Positions 6,153-12,246 of a stretch of DNA of 19,123 nucleotides are shown one piece after another. Numbering within the stretch: position 1 is the stretch's first letter; each line of letters starts with the position of its first letter. Below the pieces are notes generated by a model. That model was not told the origin of the DNA, did no database searches, and saw only the letters and a program-made list of their open reading frames with translations. The stretch lies in the NCBI GenBank assembly GCA_946481025.1, contig CAMLNA010000086.1:1-19123 (forward strand), written 5' to 3'. Source of the stretch: an uncultured Rivibacter sp. Its GTDB lineage: Bacteria; Pseudomonadota; Gammaproteobacteria; Burkholderiales; Burkholderiaceae. The translations under genes were made by a program, and so were the position numbers.

Positions 6153-8327
6153 TCAGTACTGCCAGTTCAGCGACACCGACGCGTTGCGCGGGGCGCCCCA
6201 GTAGCCCTGGCTCCAGTACAGGCTGGCGATGTACTTCTCGTCGGTGACGTTGTTGACGTTCAAGGTGGCTGACAGGTTCTTCGTGAAGTCGTAGCGCACC
6301 ATCAGGTCGAGCAACGCGTAGGCGTCCTGGCGGGTCGTGATAGCGGCTGCACTCTCCAGTCGCTCGATATCGTCCTGCCACTTCAGGCTCGCACCCAGCT
6401 TGAGTTGCGGCAGCGCGGCAAGCTTGTAGGTGGTGGACAGACGAAGCGTCTTTCGCGGTACGTAGGTTCGGGCGGCGGCACCGGTGTCACGGTTCTTGAT
6501 GGACATCTGCGTGTAGCCTGCGCTGGCTTCCCAGCCCGGGGCCAGGCGGCCCGCCAGGTCAACTTCGACGCCTTGCGACTCCGCGTCGACGGACTTGTAG
6601 CGAGACTTGGTATCGAACTTGTCGAACTCCGCGGTGTTGTCCTGGACCACATGGAACAGGGCCAGCGAGCCGTTGAGGCGCTTGTTGAGCCACTCGCCCT
6701 TCAATCCCAGTTCGGCATTGCGTCCTTCGATGGGGTCGAGCAGCACATCACCTTCGGCGACCTTGAACTGCGGGTTGAAGATCTGCGCGTAGCTTGCGTA
6801 GACGGTGTGGTTCGCGTCCAGGTCGAAGGTGGCGCCGATGTACGGCGTTGCCTTTGTCTTGCGGTAGCTGTGCGTCTCGCGGTACTGCTCGCCGTGGCTG
6901 TCGGCACGCGTGAGGTTCGCGCCCACGAGCAGTTTCCAGGCGTCGGTGAGATTCAGCCGTGTGGCGGCGTAGAGGCTGACCCGGCGGTCGTGGAAGTCGG
7001 CAAAGCCCGACGTGCCGTTGTTGAAGTCCGGCCTGGGGAAGGTGCCGGCCAATGCCTCTTCCTCCGACACCGGCAGGCCGACGTCGTCGTCCGACGAATG
7101 CAGCCAGTTGTCGCTCTTGGCCCAGTTGCCGCCGAACACGAGGTCGTGCCTGCGGCCCGCCAGTGTGTAGTGGCCGGTGAGGTTCACGTCGCCAATCCAT
7201 TGGCGCTCGGTGTGGTTGTACTTTGACGGGTAGCTGGTCATGCCGGCGCCGGACAAGTCCGGCACCCCCGCGATGTAGAGCATCTCGCCGTCGCTTTTCA
7301 GCACGCGTCGCGTGATGGCTGCCCTGGCCTGCCAGTCATTGGACAGGCGATGGGACAGCTCTGCGAATGTCTGCGTGTCGTCGGTGTCCCAGTAGGCCCA
7401 GCTTGCCGCGGTGCTGGCTGAGACCGGGTAGTTGGTCGGGCTGCTCGCCGATCCGTTGGTCCGGTACAGCGGCAACGCTCCCCACATCGGCGAGTTCGGC
7501 TTGTTGTGCTGTTCCGAATGACCGACTGTGAGCGTGGTGTCGGCGGTGAGATCAGCTTCGAGCACTCCCGAGAACAGATTCTTCTCGAGGGAATAGCGAT
7601 CGAGGTAGGAGTCCTTCTTCTGCGCCGCCGCCACGAAACGTCCCCGCACGCTGCCGCTCTCGTTCAGGGGCCCGCTCACGTCCGCATCAACGCGCTTGTT
7701 GCTCCAGGACCCGAAGGTCAGCCCGGCCGAAGCCTGCAGGTCACGGGTCGGGCGCTTGCGAACGAAGTTCACGGTGGCCGAGGGATTGCCGGTGGACGAC
7801 ATCAACCCGTTGGCGCCGCGCAGCACCTCCACCCGGTCGTACAGCGCCGTGTCCAGGTCACCCAGCTGATCGCCGGTGGCGAAAGGCAGGCCGATGCCGT
7901 CGATCTGGAAGTTGGAGACCTCGAAGCCGCGCACGCTGAAATAGGTGCGGTCGGTCTCGACGCGCTCGACATTCACGCCGGTCACGCTGGAGAGCAGGTC
8001 GTTCACGCTCATCAACCCGAAGTCCTCGATCTGGGTGCGGGTCACGACGCTGATCGACTGCGGCGTTTCGCGCAGCGAAAGATCGAGCTTGGTGGCCGTG
8101 TTGGCCGAGCGGGTGGTGTAGGCGCCGGTGCCTTCGGTGCTGCGCTCGGCCCGCGCGGTGGCCTTCACGGCCGGCAAGGCGGCGTCCGCCTGCGCCTCTG
8201 CCTGGGCCGCGGCCGGCTCCTGCTGTGGCTGAGCCAACGCGGCCCCGCCGGCACACGCCAGCACGGCAGCAACAGCGAGGGGGGAAACGGCAAGGCCCGG
8301 AACCAGGCGACGCAAGACCAAGGACAC
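6153..8327 (-). CDS. fauA: TonB-dependent ferric siderophore receptor, FauA/FhuE-like
   Basis: A 724-residue outer-membrane TonB-dependent siderophore receptor. A signal peptide ends near 'GGAALA|QPQQ' (residue 32); a TonB-box-like segment 'LPAVKATARAE' (51-61) leads into the plug ('RETPQSISVVTRTQIEDFGL' 86-105, 'VSNFQIDGIGLPF' 137-149), then a 22-strand-type barrel ending in an aromatic residue ('VSLNWQY'). The 'FNPQFKVAEGDVLLDPIEGR' and 'NVNNVTDEKYIASLYWSQGY' blocks are typical of the FauA/FhuE/FoxA/FpvA group. The chosen start is GTG at 8327, preceded by AGAGGAG at 8336-8342; a TTG 48 bases further up has no such site. There is no N-terminal STN signalling domain between signal peptide and plug. 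Position beside alc genes supports a ferric-alcaligin-type ligand. Confidence 0.88.
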   Translation of the reverse strand: MSLVLRRLVPGLAVSPLAVAAVLACAGGAALAQPQQEPAAAQAEAQADAALPAVKATARAERSTEGTGAYTTRSANTATKLDLSLRETPQSISVVTRTQIEDFGLMSVNDLLSSVTGVNVERVETDRTYFSVRGFEVSNFQIDGIGLPFATGDQLGDLDTALYDRVEVLRGANGLMSSTGNPSATVNFVRKRPTRDLQASAGLTFGSWSNKRVDADVSGPLNESGSVRGRFVAAAQKKDSYLDRYSLEKNLFSGVLEADLTADTTLTVGHSEQHNKPNSPMWGALPLYRTNGSASSPTNYPVSASTAASWAYWDTDDTQTFAELSHRLSNDWQARAAITRRVLKSDGEMLYIAGVPDLSGAGMTSYPSKYNHTERQWIGDVNLTGHYTLAGRRHDLVFGGNWAKSDNWLHSSDDDVGLPVSEEEALAGTFPRPDFNNGTSGFADFHDRRVSLYAATRLNLTDAWKLLVGANLTRADSHGEQYRETHSYRKTKATPYIGATFDLDANHTVYASYAQIFNPQFKVAEGDVLLDPIEGRNAELGLKGEWLNKRLNGSLALFHVVQDNTAEFDKFDTKSRYKSVDAESQGVEVDLAGRLAPGWEASAGYTQMSIKNRDTGAAARTYVPRKTLRLSTTYKLAALPQLKLGASLKWQDDIERLESAAAITTRQDAYALLDLMVRYDFTKNLSATLNVNNVTDEKYIASLYWSQGYWGAPRNASVSLNWQY

Positions 8328-8335
8328 GGCGACAA

Positions 8336-8342
8336 CTCCTCT
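8336..8342 (-). promoter_or_regulatory. Shine-Dalgarno deciding the GTG start of the siderophore receptor
   Basis: On the - strand AGAGGAG lies 8 bases before the GTG at 8327. It fixes a GTG start and a normal-length signal peptide, in preference to the TTG at 8375, which would add 16 residues including charged ones ahead of the export signal. Confidence 0.75.
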
Positions 8343-8478
8343 GGAAGCAACCCACGGGCGCAAGCGCGCAGGCAACGCCGCTTGCGGTTGAAGAACGTGG
8401 CTTGGGAGGAGCCGGCACCCGAAAGAACTGCGGGGCGCCGAAGGCCGGCCCTGGCTGGGGCGGCGATCTTACATCAAT

Positions 8479-8493
8479 TGAGAATGATTCGCG
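8479..8493 (-). promoter_or_regulatory. Fur-box-like site upstream of the siderophore receptor
   Basis: The + strand reads TGAGAAT-G-ATTCGCG. Against the 7-1-7 Fur consensus TGATAAT-N-ATTATCA the left arm matches 6 of 7 and the right arm 4 of 7. It lies about 150 bases upstream of the GTG start and about 20 bases past the stop of the IclR-family gene, in a short AT-rich island. This placement fits iron-repressed transcription of the receptor, sigma factor and FecR-like genes. No convincing -35/-10 pair could be assigned around it. Confidence 0.6.
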
Positions 8494-8516
8494 TTTGTAT
8501 CCCGCTCGTCTGGGGC

Positions 8517-9338
8517 TCAATCCTGCGCCTTCACCATCGCGTTGACCCTGGCCGCGGCGGCCAGCAGCTTGGGCAGGAAGACTTCGAGCATGTGCGCCGG
8601 CGGCGTGCGGTGCTGCTGGCCGCTGATGTTCACGGCCGCCACCACCCGCCCGGCGCGGTTGACGATGGGCGCTGCCATCGATACCAGCCCTTCTTCAAGC
8701 TCCTCGGCCACCAGCGCGAACCCCTGCAGCCGCACCTGCTGCAGCACCTCGAGCAGGCGCTCGGGGTCGGTGACGGTCTTGGCGGTGCGTTTCTCCAGCT
8801 TCATGGCGGCCAGGCGCGTCTTGAGCTCTTCGTCGGGCAGGCCGGCGAGCAGCACCCTGCCCATCGACGTGCAATAGGCCGGCAGCCGGCTGCCGATGCC
8901 GAGGTTGATCGACATGATCTTGCTGGCCGGAATGCGCAGGACGTAGACGATCTCGTCGCCGTCGAGCACCGAGGCCGAGCACGACTCCTTCAGCGTGGCG
9001 GTGAGCTCTTCCATCACCGGCTGCGCCAGTTGCCAGACCGGCTGTGACGACAGGTAGGCGAAGCCCAGTTCCAGCACCTTGGGCGAAAGCCTGAAAAGCC
9101 GGCCCTCACTTTCAACATAGCCAAGATGCTGCAAGGTCAGCAGGATGCGGCGGGCGCCGGCGCGGGTCAGACCCGTGCGTTCGGCCGCCTCCGACAGCGT
9201 CTGCGCCGGCGCTTCGGCGCCGAAGCTGCGCAGCACCTCGAGGCCGCGGGCGAACGACTGCACGTAGCTGTCGCCCGGACGCGGCGTGTCGGCGGCGTGG
9301 GCGGTTTCCGCAGAAGCAGGTGAAGAAGGTTCGTTCAT
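8517..9338 (-). CDS. pcaR: IclR-family regulator of beta-ketoadipate genes (PcaR-like)
   Basis: A 273-residue IclR-family regulator of the PcaR/PcaU/PobR group. The N-terminal winged helix-turn-helix spans about 27-85, with 'QTLSEAAERTGLTRAGARRI' (46-65) as the HTH and 'LQHLGYVESEGRLFRLSPKV' as the wing. The C-terminal effector-binding domain carries the family blocks 'YCTSMGRVLLAG' and 'EELEEGLVSMAAPIVNR'. Before the HTH there is an extra, probably disordered ~23-residue Ser/Ala/Pro-rich segment. It is divergent from pcaI across a 150-bp region holding three candidate operators, so it is probably the local regulator responding to a beta-ketoadipate-pathway metabolite. The family is firm; the symbol is by context. 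Confidence 0.8.
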   Translation of the reverse strand: MNEPSSPASAETAHAADTPRPGDSYVQSFARGLEVLRSFGAEAPAQTLSEAAERTGLTRAGARRILLTLQHLGYVESEGRLFRLSPKVLELGFAYLSSQPVWQLAQPVMEELTATLKESCSASVLDGDEIVYVLRIPASKIMSINLGIGSRLPAYCTSMGRVLLAGLPDEELKTRLAAMKLEKRTAKTVTDPERLLEVLQQVRLQGFALVAEELEEGLVSMAAPIVNRAGRVVAAVNISGQQHRTPPAHMLEVFLPKLLAAAARVNAMVKAQD

Positions 9339-9380
9339 GCGCAGTGCGATGGAAAAGTGGCCAAGCGTCGAGCCGGTGAA

Positions 9381-9409
9381 TTGACAGGCCCGAATGCACC
9401 ACCTATGCT
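9381..9409 (+). promoter_or_regulatory. Candidate sigma-70 promoter toward pcaI
   Basis: TTGACA (9381-9386) is followed after 17 bases by TATGCT (9404-9409), a strong match to the housekeeping consensus reading toward pcaI. Transcription would begin near 9416, at the first operator-like box, giving a leader of about 73 bases that contains all three boxes. An alternative leaderless start is discussed under the third box. The assignment is by consensus only. Confidence 0.5.
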
Positions 9410-9415
9410 AGTTTC

Positions 9416-9430
9416 GTTCGATTAAAGAAT
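9416..9430. promoter_or_regulatory. Operator-like box 1 in the pcaR-pcaI intergenic region
   Basis: The site reads GTTCGATTAAAGAAT, an imperfect GTTC-N7-GAAC element. It resembles the GTTCGAT-type half of known PcaR sites in Pseudomonas. Its centre is 19 bases from box 2, about two helical turns. Confidence 0.5.
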
Positions 9431-9434
9431 CTAC

Positions 9435-9449
9435 GTTCAATATAAGAAC
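9435..9449. promoter_or_regulatory. Operator-like box 2 in the pcaR-pcaI intergenic region
   Basis: The site reads GTTCAATATAAGAAC, with perfect GTTC/GAAC arms around an AT-rich centre. It is a good candidate binding site for the divergent IclR-family regulator. Its centre is 39 bases from box 3. Confidence 0.6.
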
Positions 9450-9473
9450 TTTAATCACTCTTCATTCATTGTC

Positions 9474-9488
9474 GTTCTATATACGAAC
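9474..9488. promoter_or_regulatory. Operator-like box 3, abutting the pcaI start codon
   Basis: The site reads GTTCTATATACGAAC, with perfect GTTC/GAAC arms. It ends at the base before the pcaI ATG. Its core TATATA (9478-9483) could act as a -10 element, which would place the transcript start at or next to the A of the start codon and make the mRNA leaderless. No Shine-Dalgarno precedes that ATG. Confidence 0.6.
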
Positions 9489-10193
9489 ATGATCAACAAG
9501 ATTTCTCCCAGCGTCGAGGCCGCGCTGGCCGACGTGCCGGATGGCGCGACGGTCATGATCGGCGGTTTCGGCACTGCCGGGCAGCCGGCCGAGCTGATCG
9601 ATGCGCTGATCGCCCAGGGCGCCAAAGAGCTGGTGATCGTCAACAACAACGCCGGCAACGGCGATACCGGCCTGGCTGCGCTGCTGGCCGCCCGGCGGGT
9701 GCGCAAGATCATCTGCAGCTTCCCGCGGCAGGCGGACTCGCACCACTTCGACGGGCTCTACCGCAGCGGTCAGATCGAGCTGGAGCTGGTGCCGCAGGGC
9801 AACCTGGCCGAGCGCATTCGTGCCGCCGGTGCCGGCGTGGGGGCCTTCTTCACTCCCACCGGCTACGGCACCGAGCTCGCCAAGGGCAAGGAAACGCGAG
9901 AGATCAACGGCACCCACTACGTGCTCGAGTACCCCATCCATGCCGACTACGCGCTCATCAAGGCCGAGCGCGGCGACCGCTGGGGCAACCTCACCTACCG
10001 CATGACCGCTCGCAACTTCGGGCCCATCATGGCCACGGCTGCCAAGGTCACCGTGGCCACGGTGCATGAAGTCGTGGCGCTGGGCGAGCTGGACCCCGAG
10101 ACCGTGGTGACGCCCGGCATCTACGTGAAGCGCATCGTGAAGATCGCACGCACCGCCACCAGCGCCGGTGGGTTCAAACGTCCACCCCCGTAG
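9489..10193 (+). CDS. pcaI: 3-oxoadipate CoA-transferase subunit A
   Basis: A 234-residue alpha subunit of beta-ketoadipate:succinyl-CoA transferase, which with PcaJ moves CoA from succinyl-CoA to beta-ketoadipate in aromatic-compound breakdown. The N-terminus 'MINKISPSVEAALADV' and the CoA-binding 'IGGFGTAGQPAELID' (G25-G31 core) match PcaI closely, as do 'NNNAGNGDTGLAALLAA', 'CSFPRQADSHHF', 'PQGNLAERIRAAGAGVGAFF' and 'DRWGNLTYRMTARNFGPIMA'. The start is set by this conserved N-terminus even though no ribosome-binding site precedes it. The last residues ('FKRPPP') and the stop codon lie at the beginning of a GC-rich intergenic repeat. It is separated from pcaJ by 128 bases, unusually far for this pair. 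Confidence 0.93.
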   Translation: MINKISPSVEAALADVPDGATVMIGGFGTAGQPAELIDALIAQGAKELVIVNNNAGNGDTGLAALLAARRVRKIICSFPRQADSHHFDGLYRSGQIELELVPQGNLAERIRAAGAGVGAFFTPTGYGTELAKGKETREINGTHYVLEYPIHADYALIKAERGDRWGNLTYRMTARNFGPIMATAAKVTVATVHEVVALGELDPETVVTPGIYVKRIVKIARTATSAGGFKRPPP

Positions 10194-10256
10194 CGCCTGC
10201 GGCGCTCCCCCTCGGAGGGGGCGCCGCCAGCGGCCCGGCGAAGCCGGATCCGCGGC
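10181..10256. repeat. GC-rich hairpin-forming intergenic element between pcaI and pcaJ
   Basis: This segment holds two competing inverted repeats. One is GCGCC-TGC-GGCGC (10193-10205). The other is CCCCCTC-G-GAGGGGG (10207-10221), extended by GGCG/CGCC at 10201-10204 and 10222-10225. It then runs through further GC palindromic tracts to about 10256. The style resembles the dispersed extragenic hairpin repeats common in Comamonadaceae and the repeat at the end of this window, though the sequences differ. There is no T-run, so it is not a standard terminator; it could stabilise or process the pcaI-pcaJ transcript. The boundaries are estimates. Confidence 0.6.
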
Positions 10257-10321
10257 GTCTGCTTGGCAATACTCTTTTTGCTGCGTGAGGCCGTGAGCGC
10301 CGAGCGTGATGGAGTCAGTGA

Positions 10322-10963
10322 ATGAAGAAATGGACCCGTGACGAGATGGCGCAGCGCGTGGCGCGCGACATCGAGGAAGGCATGTTCGTGAACCTCGGCA
10401 TCGGCCTGCCCACGCTGGTGGCCAACCACCTGCCGGCCGACCGCGAGGTGATCCTGCACAGCGAAAACGGCGTGCTGGGCATGGGCCCCGCGCCGGCCAG
10501 GGGTGAAGAGGACTACGACCTCATCAACGCCGGCAAGCAGCCGGTCACGCTGCTGCCCGGCGGCTCGTTCTTCCACCACGCCGACAGCTTCGGCATGATG
10601 CGCGGCGGCCACCTCGACCTGTGCGTGCTGGGCGCCTTCCAGGTGGCCGGCAACGGCGACCTGGCCAACTGGCACACCGGCGCACCCGATGCGATTCCGG
10701 CCGTGGGCGGCGCCATGGATCTGGCCATCGGCGCGAAGAACACCTGGGTGATGATGGAACACCTCACCAAGGGCGGGGAGAGCAAGCTGGTGGAGCGCTG
10801 CAGCTACCCCATCACCGGCCTTGCCTGCGTGAGCCGCGTGATCACCGACCTGGCCGTCGTCGATCTCACGCCGCAAGGCGCCCGGGTGACCGGCATCGTC
10901 GAGGGCATGAGCTTCGCCGAGCTGCAGAAGCTCACCGCCATCGAGCTGATCGACGCACGCTGA
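10322..10963 (+). CDS. pcaJ: 3-oxoadipate CoA-transferase subunit B
   Basis: A 213-residue beta subunit of beta-ketoadipate:succinyl-CoA transferase. The catalytic glutamate that forms the enzyme-CoA thioester is E48 in the 'LHSENGVLGMGP' motif. Further family blocks are 'MFVNLGIGLPTLVANHLP', 'LLPGGSFFHHADSFGMMRGG', 'VGGAMDLAIGAKNTWVMMEH' and 'YPITGLACVSRVITDLAVVD'. Its length is typical. The ATG at 10322 has GGAG at 10311-10314, seven bases upstream. It pairs with pcaI, and pcaF follows 22 bases after its stop, giving the order pcaI-pcaJ-pcaF. Confidence 0.94.
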   Translation: MKKWTRDEMAQRVARDIEEGMFVNLGIGLPTLVANHLPADREVILHSENGVLGMGPAPARGEEDYDLINAGKQPVTLLPGGSFFHHADSFGMMRGGHLDLCVLGAFQVAGNGDLANWHTGAPDAIPAVGGAMDLAIGAKNTWVMMEHLTKGGESKLVERCSYPITGLACVSRVITDLAVVDLTPQGARVTGIVEGMSFAELQKLTAIELIDAR

Positions 10964-10985
10964 ACCTCGACCTCCGGACCGCACC

Positions 10986-12188
10986 ATGACCCACGCCTTC
11001 ATCGTCGACGCACAACGCACACCCTTCGGCCGCTACGGCGGCGCCCTGTCGTCGGTACGCACCGACGACCTCGGAGCCGTTCCCATCAAGGCGCTGATGG
11101 CCCGCCATCCGAAGCTCGACTGGGCCGCGATCACCGACGTGATCTACGGCTGCGCCAACCAGGCCGGCGAAGACAACCGCAACGTGGCGCGCATGAGCGC
11201 GCTGCTGGCCGGCCTGCCGTCCGAAGTGCCCGGCAGCACGGTGAACCGCCTGTGCGGCTCGGGACTCGACGCGCTGGGCACCGCAGCGCGCGCCATCAAG
11301 TGCGGCGAGGCCGAACTCATGATCGCCGGCGGCGTGGAAAGCATGAGCCGCGCGCCGTTCGTGATGCCCAAGGCCGAGAGCGCCTTCTCGCGCACCAATG
11401 CCGTGTACGACACCACCATCGGCTGGCGCTTCGTCAACAAGCTGATGAAGGAGCAGTACGGCGTGGACTCGATGCCGGAGACGGCCGAGAACGTGGCGGT
11501 GGACTACAAGATCGAGCGCGAGGCCCAGGACCGCATGGCGCTGGCTTCGCAGCTGAAGGCCGTGGCCGCGCAGCAGAGCGGCTTCTTCGATGCGGAGATC
11601 ACGCCGGTGACCATCGCGCAGAAGAAGGGCGACCCGATCGTCGTGAACAAGGACGAGCACCCCCGTGAGACCTCGCTGGAAGCGCTGGCGAAGTTGAAGG
11701 GCGTGGTGCGCCCGGACGGCACCGTGACGGCCGGCAACGCGAGCGGCGTGAACGATGGCGCGGCGGCGTTGCTGCTGGCCGGCGAAGCGGCACTGGCCCG
11801 CCACGGGCTCACGCCGCGAGCCCGCGTGGTGGGCATGGCGACGGCCGGCGTGGCGCCGCGCGTCATGGGCATCGGCCCGGCACCGGCCACGCAGAAGGTG
11901 CTGGCCCTCACCGGGCTCACGCTCGACCAGATCGACGTGATCGAGCTCAACGAGGCATTCGCGGCACAGGGCCTGGCCGTGCTGCGGCAGCTGGGCCTGC
12001 AGGACGACGATCCGCGGGTCAACCCCAACGGGGGTGCCATTGCCCTGGGCCACCCGCTCGGCGCCTCGGGGGCGAGGCTTGCCACGACCGCGGTGAACCA
12101 GCTGCACCGCATCAAGGGGCGTTATGCGCTGTGCACCATGTGCATCGGCGTGGGGCAAGGCATCGCGGTGGTGCTCGAGCGCGTGTGA
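10986..12188 (+). CDS. pcaF: 3-oxoadipyl-CoA thiolase
   Basis: A 400-residue thiolase that cleaves beta-ketoadipyl-CoA into succinyl-CoA and acetyl-CoA, the last step of the beta-ketoadipate pathway. The nucleophile is C90 in 'VNRLCGSGLDALG'; the second active-site pair is H356 in 'NPNGGAIALGHPLGASGAR' and C386 in 'CTMCIGVGQG'. The segment 'GGVESMSRAPFVMPKAESAF' followed by 'TTIGWRFVNKLMKEQYGVDS' separates PcaF from general acetyl-CoA acetyltransferases. Length and both termini look complete. It is the last gene of its operon; only the stem shared with the convergent protease terminator follows. Confidence 0.94.
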   Translation: MTHAFIVDAQRTPFGRYGGALSSVRTDDLGAVPIKALMARHPKLDWAAITDVIYGCANQAGEDNRNVARMSALLAGLPSEVPGSTVNRLCGSGLDALGTAARAIKCGEAELMIAGGVESMSRAPFVMPKAESAFSRTNAVYDTTIGWRFVNKLMKEQYGVDSMPETAENVAVDYKIEREAQDRMALASQLKAVAAQQSGFFDAEITPVTIAQKKGDPIVVNKDEHPRETSLEALAKLKGVVRPDGTVTAGNASGVNDGAAALLLAGEAALARHGLTPRARVVGMATAGVAPRVMGIGPAPATQKVLALTGLTLDQIDVIELNEAFAAQGLAVLRQLGLQDDDPRVNPNGGAIALGHPLGASGARLATTAVNQLHRIKGRYALCTMCIGVGQGIAVVLERV

Positions 12189-12197
12189 TCGCGCGCG

Positions 12198-12224
12198 AAA
12201 AAAAGGGCGCCGAGAGGCGCCCTT
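12198..12224 (-). terminator. Rho-independent terminator for the S8 peptidase gene
   Basis: The stem GGGCGCC (12205-12211) and GGCGCCC (12216-12222) encloses the loop GAGA. On the - strand it is followed by seven T (12204-12198), a textbook intrinsic terminator for the protease transcript. Read on the + strand from pcaF it has only a weak TTGT tail, so it should end pcaF transcripts less efficiently. Confidence 0.9.
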
Positions 12225-12246
12225 GTGCTCGTCTCCCGGAGCAAAC

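Noticed and set aside
7506..9047. A 513-codon + strand open frame across the receptor, Fur-like box and IclR gene
   Set aside because: It overlaps two clear - strand genes and their regulatory gap, and the translation looks like a mirror of them rather than a protein.
12198..12224. A strong bidirectional terminator for pcaF
   Set aside because: The T-run exists only on the - strand side; the + strand tail is TTGT followed by mixed sequence, so efficient pcaF termination is not supported.
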